From positions 22,067,830 to 22,131,829 of the forward strand of contig OX439040.1 in assembly GCA_949317995.1 (NCBI GenBank): DNA of 64,000 nucleotides. The letters run 5' to 3'. Within the stretch, counting starts at the first letter, position 1; each line of letters begins with the position of its first letter. The translations under genes were made by a program, and so were the position numbers. Below the pieces are notes generated by a model. It worked only from the letters and a program-made list of their open reading frames with translations, did no database searches and was not told the origin of the DNA. The DNA is from Acholoe squamosa. Lineage: Eukaryota; Annelida; Polychaeta; Phyllodocida; Polynoidae. Positions 22,960 through 35,642 of the stretch are shown piece by piece.

Positions 22960-24310
22960 ACATTTCATTAAGGCTAGTAACCTTTATCATGACATGCATG
23001 TAACCTTTTATTACAAGTAGACCTACAGCATCTGAATCATGTCAGACTAATCTAATCACGTAATAGGAGGCCTATTTTTGAAGCTGCTCTTACTCAGGCA
23101 GCCATTGGAACAGAGGTTTATAGAACTAAACCATTTCCAAATGGTTCCAACCGTGGAAACATCTATTTATTTTTCAGCATTCGACCAACAGTTCAGATCA
23201 AGACTTTGCTAATATTTTACCCTAAAGGATCATGAAACAGACTTTCAAAATTCACGAGGGAAAACTGTATTATTTCCTACTGAAATATGGCATTATTAAA
23301 GACTATACGAACTCAGTTCATTAATATGCAGGCTTGGCCTGAACGCTCTGTCAAAACACTCCAGAACCGGAGGTGGTGGAAAAAGAGGCTAGCTACAAAT
23401 CCCATTACCAACATGGAGCAGTACATTAATCCCAGTTGGATGGGGTTTGTATGGCGAACATTGACAGAGGACTGCAGCTGCTGATCCCTTGTTAGAAGGG
23501 ATGGGGGATGTGACTCGCATCTTGATATCTTTGATATCTTTGACACGTGGGGTTTGAGGACACAACTCATTTCAACCCTTTTGGGGACATATATGATGCA
23601 TTCTTTAACTTCATCATCCTTAGTCATCATAGGGCACCAATGCAGCCCAGTAAATAATTCGGAAGCTATTCTTACATGGGGTTAACCCTTTGGCTTTGTG
23701 TCATCCCCCGGGGGTCGACTGTAAGTGTAACCACCCCGTGGACCATGGTATATGGACCAACTTTACGAGTTCCAGCCTAGCTGATATTCCAGCCCAGCTG
23801 ATATTTAAGATAGGAGAGGATGAGTTACATATTGATCAGTTTAAGATGTGTCTTGTTAATTGGACAAAAACAAATATCAATTTTTTGATAATTATGATTG
23901 TGTATAGTATCTGAATCACGTCATTCTTTGCAATCGCTACCTGAAATCTCATTAAATTCCCACGCTGAAATTGGACTAGTCTATATTCAAAAATTGACCT
24001 GCCTGCAACACGAGTTGGTGGCTGGTCTCCCTGCCTGTGCCATTGATCAGCCCCGTTAGTCCACCAGTATGGCCAGATTACCAGAGGGACTTGTAGAATC
24101 CCAACCATTTGGTTTAGGCTAACATAGCAGCTTTATTCAAGGTATGAGGCAGCCAAGTCAATTTAGGTCTATTTACAGGGCAAATATTAGGTTTACAGTG
24201 TAAATGTTAGGGCCCCTTAATGATTGTGTAACTATGAATGCAGGGTACCCTATCTTTTAAAGATAATCCACTCTTTGTGGAAAGTTGCAATCATGCACAT
24301 ATGATAATAT
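22960..24310. other. Weak short ORFs only
   Basis: Short frames at 23287-23484 and 23690-23914 have moderately protein-like stretches (AWPERSVKTLQNRRWWKKR; LADIPAQLIFKIGEDELHI) but no splice framing. A single foldback terminus (GGTTAACCCTTTGG) lies at 23681. Confidence 0.4.
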
Positions 24311-24313
24311 CCA

Positions 24314-24387
24314 TGAAAGTCCTAAAATTTCTGGTGCTAAAATATGTCCCTGAAAGTCCTAAAATATCTGGTGCTAAAATATAGAGA
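24314..24387. repeat. 37-bp tandem duplication
   Basis: TGAAAGTCCTAAAATTTCTG with GTGCTAAAATAT occurs twice, 37 bp apart, with one or two changes. Confidence 0.85.
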
Positions 24388-25018
24388 GCAAAGGATATCA
24401 AAACAGTATTGGACGCATTATTGAAGTGCACCATGTCTCGCTTATCGTCACAAATAGCGGTTTTGTAGAAGGGATCATTTTGTATTCCTCTGAGGGCCTG
24501 AGTCACGTGATGTGGGTGGAATGGGGAGCATTCCTTATTTACCCTGTGAATGCGACCTATACTTTGTCCTGAGCTAGTAGTGGGAAAATGCTGTAGCCTA
24601 TAGATGTCTTTTAAGAATTAATCCGTTTTATATTGGGTACGGCATGATTTGGGATGATCCAAGTGATGAGACTGCAGTGGCTTTCACCTGTCAGTTATAA
24701 CTGATAGAGCAATTTTGACCAGACCTTGAAGTCCAATAAAACTTTACTGACAGTTCCACCAGTGCTTGATATTGAGGTGAAGTATCTGGGTACGTGATAG
24801 TTTTGAAGTTCCTCATTCATATTTCCTCAAAACCACTGCGAGTTACTCCCCCTGCACATAAGAGCATGAATGCATTATGCAGACCTATGGGGTTGATATG
24901 ATAAGCAATCTTCATGCTGGAGGGGCAGAAACCTTGGAGGATTATGAATAATTACATCTACACTAGGTCATGTACAGTAAATACTGGTACATGTTTGAAG
25001 GGGATCATGTCATTTTTT

Positions 25019-26101
25019 GAAAGATTTTAGGCGTGCAATCATGCACGACTGGCCCAGGTTGCCCACCACTTACCCTAGGGGACTGTCAATATAGTGACAG
25101 TGTGTTGAAGACTCAATGCTTAAGGCTATGGAGGATGCACCCAATATCACTCGCATGTTTCATTGGCGAATAACTCCTCTCCTGGTGAGTTAAACATTCC
25201 ACTGTATCAGGAGGTGTAGAGGAAGAATATATATTAACCATAAAAAGGCATGAGACACTGTAATTCTCCTCCATTTTGTTATAATCGAGCATTTTGGATA
25301 GGACCGTGAGTCGATCGTCTCGCTGTCCGCCATTTTGGATTTTGATGTTCTGTGCACATGCACGACCCCTCCTTGCCGGAAGTAGCATTTTCGACGGAGA
25401 AATGATAGATTCTATCGATTTAACTTGAAATTAATGGCTTTTTGAATATAATCCATGCATGTTTGACACTATCAATCGAATTGAATCGGATACACCCTCT
25501 CAATTTACTGTTATAAAATAAAATCAGACGACCGGTCACTCAATTTACTTTTATATGAAAAATAAAAAAGCTTACAACGGACCACTCTGTGCGCATGCCC
25601 GAACTTGCCTTGTCAAAAATGCGATAGCCATAACAAATGTATGGCGGTCTGGTTTACAAGGTCGGTCTATAAACGGTCTTAACCGGTCCTATACGAAAAT
25701 TTCCCAACTTTTCCTGCATCTATCGCATTATATAAACGGTCTTCCACCCCTACCTACTGAAAAAAAAAGCATCTTAATTGGACAATTCCCATAGGAGCCC
25801 ATGTGTTATGTCTATCGCGAAAATCTACCGCACAATGCTATCCTATGGAGCCTCATTTTCATGAGAAAGTAAGTCAACCATGTCAAGTTTTTTCTTCAGC
25901 ATTTTTCATAGCTAAAGAAATTTTTTTCCCAGGAATTGTGCATGTGCAATGAAAGACTAGATCCTAAAGAACATGTTTTCATGATTTTTTGTTTAATTAT
26001 CCCCCACTTTCGATGAGCAATTCCCATCTAAAGTTCTAATTTATGACCATCAGTTTTGACCAAAAAGGCGCCGCCAAAAACCCAGGAGGACCTGGGCCAA
26101 T
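25019..26101. repeat. About 1-kb dispersed repeat, copy B
   Basis: Same ends and order as copies A and C: GCACGACTGGCCCAGG at the left, GGAGGACCTGGGCCAA at the right. It holds GTCCGCCATTTTGG (YY1-like) at 25325-25338 and GCCGGAAGT (ETS-like) near 25375. The second cluster is expanded by about 60 bp of inserted AT-rich sequence around 25540. The minus-strand frame reads IKIQNGGQRDDRLTVLSKML, nearly the same as in copy A. Confidence 0.85.
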
Positions 26102-26503
26102 AAGAGGCCAATCTCAACGGTCTCCCTACCATGTCCATGCTCTTCATCATGCCGGGACGTAGGAAGCACAACTTTTATCTGATGGAAAAAGGGCCCACAC
26201 TGGCCAAACCACCGTGAATTCGCGGCTTGAGCATGCAGCATTGCAGATGACAATTAGGACATAGGTATGCAGGATTTGTAAAGAAATTTGGAAGACATTT
26301 CCCGCTACCATATTTCCATATCATTTGGTCCTATGTGAGAGTTAAGGTTTAGTGTTTTTGTGCATTATATTATGAGGTCTAACCCCCCCCCCTCCCACAT
26401 GTGTGTATATCTCTATCCAATTTTACCTTCCAGATAAAGGGGTTAGGGGAGTTTCTGATAAGGTCAAAGCGAGCAGAGAATGCAAGAATACAACCAGTGA
26501 TCA

Positions 26504-26589
26504 CCCCCCCCCCCCCACCTCCCAGGTCCTAGAGGTGCTGGTCCCTGGGCAGTAACCCCCCCCCCACACACACACACACACACACACAC
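26504..26589. repeat. Poly-C tracts and (CA)n microsatellite
   Basis: C-runs at 26504-26516 and 26557-26565, then a (CA)n run to 26589. Confidence 0.95.
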
Positions 26590-28200
26590 GCCCCATGCAT
26601 GTGCTCCCTGTCATGAGGTCAGAACTTTGATCCGCTGGGGACTACCGTGGGGATTACCTGAGGATCAGGCATGGCGTGAGTATAGACTAGTGATGCATCA
26701 ATCCTGATATGGGGAATACGTTAGCCTCTTACATACTCTAGTTCTGAGCTGCAGTCCCTAATAATGTATGCCCATAATGTTCTCCTGTGCTGGAAATAGA
26801 ATCCAGAAGGTGCTTCCACCCGATATAACTTAAACTCAGGTGTATCGGGCTGTCAATGTTAATCCTTGAAGGCTTCACGTCTACCTTGTACTTATTTACA
26901 TACAGAAGTAGTACCACCAAGGCACTTGTATTGCCATCACTCCAATGGTGCATGATACTGATCCTTCTCGCGTGTATAAATCATTTGACATGATGCAAGA
27001 ATCTGGCCTATAGTTGACTTAAGATTGTCATTTTCTGTATCTTCAAATTAGATAATACCTCAGTTCTATCTTTTCATGGAGTTGTCCCTGCATATCATGG
27101 AAAATTGTTACCAAATATATGCAGCCACACAGTCTTCTGCTTATGTTAAAACAAATACCGGTGTAGTTAGTTCTAACCTACAAGATTCAATAATATTTCT
27201 TGAAAAATTGATGAAACACATCAAGCCTTGATACACCTAACAATGAAGCCTGATGAGATCAATAGATCGAAACCTTGATATAAGTCACCAAAGTTGAGAA
27301 TAATTTTTCAACTTCAACCAAAAATCTGCTTGGTTAAAATTCCTATACTTGGAGATCTTTTCCCTGGACAGGAAATGACATTAAAATTTTGTATACATGT
27401 CCATGGTGACATGCACACATTGTGATGACATCACAATAGATGCTTGGAGACTGTTGTAGCAACCTAGGTTAGGTTGGCCTAGCAACTGGTCATTCGGTCA
27501 AGGTAGCTTCAGGTGGACGGTGGCTTCAAGCCACCTAATTCTCAACTTTGATACAAGAATCTGGTACTGTGCACACGAAAGCTGCAAAAATGTACTTATT
27601 TATTTGAAATTATGCTGTGCAAATGCAGCCATGGCCGAGGCAGGTACCCACACATTCTGCTTTGGAGTATACACTGAAAACATAGTCTCGTATGAAGGTG
27701 ATCAGCGTATATGAATGTTGTTCATCATTTGCAAATGATGAGCTGAAGTCATTTTGATGACTTAAAACTGTCACCAGGGGTCTCTTCTATACAATAATGT
27801 AATGTATAGGGACTATTCTAGCTGATCTCTTGCTTGATATCTACTATGACCATAATCATATATGTTTGTCAATTGCAAGTTATAAGCAGCACTGTCAGAT
27901 ACGGAACTCAGTCAAATCAAGGATATGAAAATTGACAAAATGTGCAAGAGTAAATACATTAGAGATTATAATGTGTTATACATACATGGATGTCTTATAT
28001 TTGGACATACATCATGGGGGCTATAATGCCCACCCTCTCCAATAAATGCTTAATGGCTGGGAGGAGGGGCTAACCATGAACGATATGAAATGCTATTGAT
28101 AAGCTAAAATTAAAGACAAAATAACCATACTGATTACCCAATCATGATTACCTAATGTTCCCCCTGATCATGCCAAAACAAATCAATCAAATTGATGACC
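26590..28200. other. No gene or repeat recognised
   Basis: AT-rich unique sequence; short frames at 26738-26953 and 27520-27714 lack support. Confidence 0.5.
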
Positions 28201-28202
28201 TT

Positions 28203-28224
28203 GGGTGATCACCTATGATCACCC
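28203..28224. repeat. Short inverted repeat
   Basis: GGGTGATCA and TGATCACCC, perfect 9-bp arms around CCTA. Confidence 0.8.
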
Positions 28225-28484
28225 CAGGCTCCATCAAAATGAGCACCCTAGGGTGATCTTCACTGATTAACTTTTGCAGTTATAAGTTTTCAGTGTACAT
28301 CTCAGTGTCAACATGGTGCATGACCGATTATAACACAGATTACAGGTACTCCTCGTAGTACTTGACATCCATGATTATAGAGTTCCTTTACTCGCCTGCG
28401 CGTATATTTTAATGCATCATAATGTGTACAAGAGTACATTACATGGTGTGGCCCTAAAAAGGGATAAGATCTACCTAAAATATA

Positions 28485-28664
28485 GTGAGTGAGTAATAGA
28501 GGTTTAACGCCATTTCGACAGCTAAGGTCATATTCATGGCGAGAACTACATTACACAATTTCACAGAGGAATGTGTCAGTGCCCGCGCATATGTGCACCA
28601 CACACATCCCGAGGGGATAGGAAAGAGGAGAAATAGACCCTTTTAAGTGGGCTAGGGAGGCCCA
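28485..28664 (+). mobile_element. SINE-like retroelement, head type 1, second copy
   Basis: Starts GTGAGTGAGTAATAGAGGTT and ends GGGCTAGGGAGGCCCA. It is flanked by a perfect 12-bp duplication, ACCTAAAATATA, at 28473-28484 and 28665-28676. It is very similar to 19901-20087 over its full length, so the family was active fairly recently. Confidence 0.9.
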
Positions 28665-28679
28665 ACCTAAAATATAAAA

Positions 28680-29860
28680 TGCACATATGAGCCCAGGACT
28701 GTGTGAAGTAGTATATAGCATATATGCTATAGGTGTTACGCCCCATGGCTCTATTAGCAGAGGTCAGTCAATATTATAGTGTAGAGGAAACACAGCAGCC
28801 CACGTGTCCACAAGGAGTCAATATATATATGCTCTTATGACAGGCCCGTCGTCAATACACTGGTGGCAGGCCTACTGAACCACAGGGCATGACATATGAT
28901 ATGGCCTACGGTGTAAACCAAGATTCAACTTATTTATATCCAAACAGAAAATCCTGCTCAGACTTTAAGATATTTTCTTTAAGAAGCCCTGGACACACAC
29001 GTTGATACCTAAGGTTCATGTGTCAACTGTACTTTTGTATCAATGTACTTTTGACAATTTAGATACTTTAAAACTGAACATATAAACCGCGCCTTAATCT
29101 GGGATGCAGGGATCGGGGTTTTGGTGAGTTATGTATAATTTTTTTATCTCTAATTCTGATGGAGTAATTCTGGCCTATGTGATAAATGAACTGGACATGT
29201 GAATGTCAGATATCGCGGGTTCACGCACCCTGCCACAGCTGCAACAGGTATGTACCATCACTTCACAGTGGACCAGTGACTAGACCAGCATATTCAAATG
29301 AATCTTTATGAGGTTTTGCATGAAGACAATCTCTTCACATTAATAGGAGAAGACTGCTAAAGTTATGTGATATGTAGGCCTGTATGAGTTTATGTAACCT
29401 TGCAGGTACGGAGTATACTGGTATCAAAGCTAGTTGAGGGTCTGTGCATTTAAGTATCCATATCTGGTATTCTGTCATCCAGGTACTGTAGTTTACAGAT
29501 TGCTATTGGAAAATATGCTTTTCTTAGCTTCATCTAAACAAAATACTACAAGAAAAGTCTGACAGCTTGGCAGTCACTCCCACCTAAACTGCCAAAATTT
29601 CTTTTTCTACTCTGCCAACAATGTTCCCCGGAGGGACTGAACATAATTATCTGAAACCTTGCTAATGTGTAATGTTTATCATGATATGTTTAGTTTAGCC
29701 TTCCTGCCTTGAAGCAGATTTCTCTATGAGAGTTCACACCTCAGTGTGTATAACCTTATGTGTATAATGCCACGTCCCAGCCACAACCTTGGCACCATAT
29801 CAATACCTTACAATAGCATATTACCTAACCCTTGGTGGACCCATTCACTGCTGCCAAACC
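28680..29860. other. No gene or repeat recognised
   Basis: AT-rich unique sequence up to the candidate exon at 29868. Confidence 0.5.
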
Positions 29861-29867
29861 ACTGCAG

Positions 29868-29961
29868 ACAGCGGCTTCTGATGCAGCCAGAAAGGCTGAC
29901 AGAAAGGACAATACAGCTGGAACCCTGTGTGGGAGACCTCTAACAGGGGAGTATCACACAG
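29868..29961 (+). CDS. Possible internal exon, unidentified
   Basis: A 94-bp plus-strand segment follows a C/T-rich stretch ending in CACTGCAG and ends at CACACAG before GTGAGG, a good donor. One frame is open and reads as a charged, alanine-rich peptide containing AARKADRKDNTAG and GRPLTGEYHT. The same frame is open upstream to 29832, so the acceptor could lie further 5'. A second frame is also open across part of it, which weakens the call. Family not recognised. Confidence 0.35.
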
Positions 29962-29969
29962 GTGAGGGC

Positions 29970-31210
29970 TTACTGCTCATGGTCCTCACCTCTAGTGAAA
30001 TATGCAGTGATACAGAACAGTTACCTCGGGAGTGCAAACTGAACCTTTAGCATGAGGCTTTAGAGTAAGTTGCTTTCAGTTAGCAGAGTCAAAATAAAAT
30101 TAGAAAAGATAGGAAAGTTTATTTTCTTCTTTGTTTATGACTAGGTGTATTTGATGCAAAAATTCAGGATACTGCATGCACTTTATTTCTGGTCTTGCTA
30201 TCGAAATGAATATTGTAAAATGGCTCATAATGATATCAAATTATTATGGGAAATAAGTGCCATCCATCCATCATCCCATATGTCTTAATGCACCATACCA
30301 GGTAGCACAGCCCATAACAAAGCAATTGAAACAAGTGATATTTCAGTATTATTTGCAGTATTCCTTCCCACTTCACATTTCCCATAAGCATTCCACACGA
30401 TGGCACACTATATACAACCACACTGATACCGGCCGCACTAAACGAACAGCCGGAATGCCACCGGGAACCAGCGGAGGAAAAAATGTCGTCTGCTTCATGT
30501 GTACTCTCCAAGCTGATAACTCGTACCCTTTAAGAAACAGCAACATAAAAAGGTGCATATGAACTCGGCTGGGAGAGTGCTTCATGTGGTCTGGATGAGG
30601 AAATGTTGTTTACCAAGGTGTGGTAAAAACTACATGACATTTTCCTGCATGCCGCGCCAATTGCTCTCTGGTGAGGAGGAGTTGGAGGCTGGTACCTGGG
30701 GTATGTGTCTGGGAGGTGAGCAGCTCAGAGCGTCTCAAATAGGACGTGTGAACAGCTGGCACATGAGTCAATGAGAGCAGTTTACACTGACACCAAATCC
30801 TCCACTTAGTACCTGCTGCTTCTCTAGTGTCTTTTCTCTTTTTTCTTTCTTCTTTTTTTCAATTTAATCATTTATATATTTATCTTAAAAGGTTGGCCCA
30901 AGCTTCCACTTTCAGAATGGATCTGCCTTGTAATTGAATCAAAACATCAAGCACTTGGATGCATCAATCTGAGTCTAAGGTAGCACCCTTTTTTCTCTCA
31001 GGTTCTGGTACCCCTCCAGTAAAAATGCACAGAGCTATGTACCATAGTATTTAGTGTATAAGGTGCACCCAGGCCATGAGAGGATCCTATCAGGTTCAGC
31101 GAGGGAGTGATTGAGTCTTCAAGCTTTAGTATTGTACAAAAAATCTCAGGCTGACAGGTAGTCTTCACCATCCTAAAACTTCAGATAAACAAGCAGCCCC
31201 TTTTTTAACT
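29970..31210. other. No gene recognised
   Basis: Several overlapping frames on both strands at 30236-30774, none convincing; pyrimidine-rich run at 30820-30860. Confidence 0.45.
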
Positions 31211-31215
31211 CAATA

Positions 31216-31234
31216 CTAGTGGCTTCGCCACTAG
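31216..31234. repeat. Short hairpin
   Basis: CTAGTGGC and GCCACTAG arms with a TTC loop. Confidence 0.8.
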
Positions 31235-31363
31235 AGTTTGAAGCAATAGAACCTATCATGGGAAACATGTGCCTATTCACGGAAATCTATGGCCTATTCC
31301 CGGATCTGTAGGGCTATTCATACACTCCTTCAGTGCAGCCCCCTGGTGTCTTACACTAGAAGC

Positions 31364-31408
31364 GCTTATCTTAGCAACGCTTATCTTAGCAACGCTTATC
31401 ATAGCAAC
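31364..31408. repeat. 15-bp tandem repeat x3
   Basis: GCTTATCTTAGCAAC is repeated three times, the last with one change. Confidence 0.9.
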
Positions 31409-31606
31409 AGCAAACAATTCTACACTCTCCCAGCAGATACTCTCGGAGGGTTGAGTTTTGATTTTCTCTGGATCTAATGATCAGATCTTAACATATGACC
31501 TATCAAATTAAAGCCCTCAACGAGTACAATCTAGATCTACAAAGATCGAGAGATTTCCATCCTAAATATTTTCAGGATGGGTGCCAATCTATCTGGATTG
31601 AGATCC

Positions 31607-31622
31607 AAAATGGCGGCCATTT
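31607..31622. promoter_or_regulatory. YY1-like palindromic word
   Basis: AAAATGGCGGCCATTT contains the YY1-type AANATGGCGGC core and its near-reverse; unproven function. Confidence 0.3.
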
Positions 31623-32108
31623 CAGCATGTCTGACGATTTTTGAGGCTATAAAACATATCTCCAAAATATAGATAACTAAATATTTAAGAGTTAAACATT
31701 AGGAATAATCAAGTTGGTAAAACACTACAATGTTTTGAAAATATTTTTGTTTAATTGTCTATACTTCAGATAGAGTTAGCTGGCACTTTCCTCACTGCTT
31801 CACAGCCTAAATATTTTGCTTCATCTGGTACCCCAAGGGTACTGTAGGCTGAAGCAGTGACAATTTCGAATTTTGTAACCAGCGATCTAGGAACCCATTT
31901 TTATATATAGTGTAATCATGATCAAGAGTAAATCATTGTCCATATACTAATTACTAATTAATTCACTTCAAAGCCATCCCTTCAATATATATGACAAATT
32001 ATGCCTGAACACCTAACTTTCGCATGAGGGGTCTTGTTCGATCCCATATTATCCTCATTATTCCCGTCCATGGGTTCTATACCGGGGTTCTATAACAGCT
32101 GGTAATAA

Positions 32109-32522
32109 GTGGACGCTGGTAACATCAAAACCAGATGGGTTAGGTTTACCATTTTGTACACAGATGTGTCAAAACCAATTATAACACACTCACATACTGT
32201 ACTCCATCATAGATCAGTCAAACTTTCACTGGTAAAAATGACAGATGAGAGAAAAATAAAAACCCGGTCACTTGATACGACCTTGGAATACCTGAGGGCC
32301 AACCCTAGAATTTTGAGAGAAAAAAGATTTGTGAATAGATATACACCCATTGTAAGCCAAGCTTTTAATGGTTTACAAAAGGATTCTGATCGAATTCTGA
32401 AGCTTTTATCCGAATCCTTTTTTTCAAGGGAAGTCGACATGTGTGCTTTTATGGCAGCAGCAACTCTAGAACCCATTATATACATGTACATACATTGTAT
32501 ATCCAAATTTTTATACCGATAG
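32109..32522 (+). CDS. Longest open frame in the window (137 codons), unidentified
   Basis: The frame has an inner ATG at about 32239 (MTDERKIKTRSLD). From there to about 32470 the translation looks protein-like: basic and helical, with segments such as TLEYLRANPRILREKRFVNR and GLQKDSDRILKLLSESFF. The first 43 codons and the last 20 look like non-coding AT-rich DNA. A minus-strand frame overlaps at 32207-32506 but has a less protein-like composition. No domain was recognised and no obvious splice sites frame it. It could be a fast-evolving single-exon gene, an exon core or a relic. Confidence 0.35.
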   Translation: MDAGNIKTRWVRFTILYTDVSKPIITHSHTVLHHRSVKLSLVKMTDERKIKTRSLDTTLEYLRANPRILREKRFVNRYTPIVSQAFNGLQKDSDRILKLLSESFFSREVDMCAFMAAATLEPIIYMYIHCISKFLYR

Positions 32523-32529
32523 ATATGAC

Positions 32530-34310
32530 ACGTCTTTCAAAGCACGACCGAGCACAGCATTGTTCAAGCCCATATTCGCAGAACATCATGGTCTTTCATG
32601 TGAAGGGTTCCCTTGACTCTATAAACTTTTGGAGGCCTTTCTGACACAGTATACTTGGGATAGTTTTCACTGCCTTCTGTTTTCTTATTGACAAGAATGA
32701 AAATCCTATTTCCTAGCCATATATGCTTTGTATGTCCTTCACTTGATAATTACTTCACAAGACAAAATTATGAGATCGAATTATCTGCGATGCCACAGAT
32801 TATGTTGTGTAATTAGCACCTTTACCAAATGTTTTATGACGTGCATTGGTCCGATAAAAACCTACAGTAACCACAACAAAATCTACAACTTTGTCTATAC
32901 AGGTAACTATGCCTCATACCATGCATCCATTGTCAGCAATGAATGAGTTGACAGCTAACCACATGTATTTTATTACAGTATCATCATCTACTGGTAAACC
33001 ACAACTGTATAATTGGGATCAGTCTAATACCTGAGTAGTGCACAAGATTCCCTCATCTGAGACTGCCATGTCTGGTGGTTATATGAGCGAGGTATGGTGA
33101 TTGCATCCTTTTATGGTCCATGGATCAAATATAGGAATGTTGCTACATTCTTCTGCCTGTTAATGGGCATTCTTTGTCCCTTTGAAGTACAAGACTAATT
33201 CACATGTAGACGGAAGTGCCATTTAGCCGCATTCTGGTGCACTTTTTGGCTGCTGCATATATTGTGTCAGTAGGAATAAAAATAACTATTTTGTAAGGCT
33301 CTTATCCTACGTTACACTCTATGTGTTTTAACACCAGTAAGTGAATTGGTCGTTATTTATGATCTAGGATCATACTGATTAACCTACGGCCACATGTATA
33401 TAGCCCCTACATTCGGAATATGAATAATACACTGGAATAAATTCAGACCCCCCCCCCCCTCCTCCAAGGGTGAAAACAATGGCCTCGGTCTAATCGTATT
33501 TAAGTACCTTTCTGTGTTCTTAACTAAGTCTCCGCAAGACTAATGACACAAATGTGTGTAGCCTTACATCAAAAGATTTTGTGTAATGGCCATCCAAATC
33601 ATTACTTTATTTAGATCTAGGTCAGTAAGAAAAGAGAAACTTTCCTCTTTCCTTTCTTCCTTTTCTTTATCTACTACAATGTCTACATTTCATTGATTTT
33701 TATACAGATGACTTGCTTAAGGATGTGGCTACAATCTAGCCCACTACACACGTGTTCCACGTTATGAGGGCATTATAATCCAATTACATGAATGCTCGCC
33801 TGGTGTGACTAAAGTAGACCAAGCTTGGGTCAGCTGTTTCGATCCATTCACTCTTCACTCACACATGGCTCATTCCATGGTAGTTCAGTGCTTTAGAACA
33901 GTTTTAATATACCGGGGTAGGTTCTTAATCTTGGTCCAGTCATTGTCATCCATTGAAAAAAATCAATGTAAACGTGAGCTTTTTAGTTGAAAAAATGGTA
34001 ACCTTGAGCTACTTTGCCTATGAAAGTAACCACCAAGGGTTCATGCTATAGAAAAGTAAAATTTATAATAGTCATGCTTCTCCTTTGTGACCTTCAGTGA
34101 CATACATTAGCATGTACCACCCACTAGTGCTATTATATAAAGGCTATCTGTACTCATCCTTTATCTCTGCTATCATATCATGAAGATGACACAACACAGG
34201 TCTGCATTGTTTATGTTTATATCACCCCATTATCATGTCCCCAAGTCGCAGAGTACTCTGAAAGAGATAGCTATGATAGCACTCTCGGGTTGCTGTACAC
34301 CTCCGTTGAG
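32530..34310. other. No gene or clear repeat recognised
   Basis: AT-rich unique sequence with a C-run near 33448-33460. Confidence 0.5.
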
Positions 34311-34312
34311 GG

Positions 34313-34405
34313 CTAGCATCGACTATAGTCGACACCATGGCAGCCCTAGCATCGACTATAGTCGACACCATGGCGGCCTAGTGTCGACTATAGTCGACGC
34401 CCAGT
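34313..34405. repeat. 32-33 bp tandem repeat x3, each unit holding a palindrome
   Basis: Units start at 34313, 34346 and 34378 with CTAGCATCGACTATAGTCGA or variant, followed by CACCATGGC(A/G)GCC. TCGACTATAGTCGA is a perfect 14-bp palindrome in all three units; the third extends to GTCGACTATAGTCGAC. Confidence 0.9.
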
Positions 34406-34409
34406 ATAT

Positions 34410-35270
34410 AGGATTAGTATAGGAATTGAAAATAGGCTAGGAACTCTAGGAACGTCCTCTAGGAACTATACTTAACCCCTTAAGTGACACATGACGCCTC
34501 AGAGTTTGTTGTTTATCAGGATGCACCATCAAAATATAACTTCATCGTCGTTTCGAACGAAACACCCCACTGCACTATTGGAGGAGAAGAGGTCCACCCT
34601 AGCTAGTATGAAAGGGGAGATTATGAGCTACATGTCAGTTTTTACGGCGTCAAAATCGAACAATTATTTAGGTTTTTATGCTGATAAACCATATTAGAAA
34701 GATATTTTTTTCTTATATGGCCCACTTTGATAATACTTTGTGTATAAATGAAGTTAATCCCTGTATTTGTTTAATGAAATTTCAATTTGACAAAGTTCCA
34801 AAATTAAACTAACAAAGGTCCACCTTATGCAAAAATCGAACCGCCCCGCAATGAATGCTAGTTACCGGCCTGTTAGTATCTCACAGGTATTGTATTGGCG
34901 CATTGTACAAATGCTGTCTGGGCTGAATTTATCCCAAAGTGCCCCTAAGCTTTCTCTATATAGAGAGATCGTTTTATTATTGGCCATTATAGTTACTGAC
35001 TGATATGGCATGGGCATGGACTTGGCTAATCATATATATTATGGCCACTTAAGGGTCGTACTGGAGACACATGTGTGTAAAGGTAGTGTTTGAGTATGTT
35101 TTACCATATCTATTATGGCATTCAGCTATACCTCAGGGCTCTCACACAATCAAGTGGTGTGAAACAGATTATAAACCTAAGGGTATCTAGGATATAAAGA
35201 GGACGTGGTTTATGGACGTGTTTGGGTCAAATACCTTTCAGGCACTATTACTGTAATACCGTGCATATAA
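34410..35270. other. No gene recognised
   Basis: A foldback-like terminus (CTTAACCCCTTAAGTGACAC) lies at about 34471; otherwise unique AT-rich DNA. Confidence 0.45.
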
Positions 35271-35405
35271 GCCATAGTTTTATATAAACGAATCCGTGAT
35301 TTATTAAAGCTATGGTAATAGCATCATTTCCCAAATCGGGTGTGACTTTGGACAGCTTTGGCACACTGGTGCTTGATATTGACGATGGCAAGACTTGTGC
35401 CTACC

Positions 35406-35642
35406 TACCGTAAACTCCCGCGTATAAGACGCGTCCTCTACGCCAAACAAATGCCTTGTGCGTCTTATAGGATTTCTTCAAGTTGGGGGTGCGTCTTATA
35501 CGAGGGGTAATTTTACTATAGAAATGTATTGAATTTACAAATATCAGCATTAAAATGTGCGTCTTATACGCGAAAATGGTCCTGCTGAGTTTTGGGTGCG
35601 TCCTATACGCGCAACGCGTCTTCTACGCGGGAGATTACGGTA
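35406..35642. mobile_element. CCGTAA-ended TIR MITE, second type
   Basis: The left end TACCGTAAACTCCCGCGTAT then AAGACGCGT matches the right end (reverse complement TACCGTAATCTCCCGCGTAG then AAGACGCGT), 29 bp with two mismatches. Internal GTGCGTCTTATACG words repeat. TA at both outer edges. 237 bp. Confidence 0.85.

Noticed and set aside
30236..30585. Three overlapping frames of 70-101 codons
   Set aside because: Mutually exclusive on both strands, with no splice framing or conserved motif.
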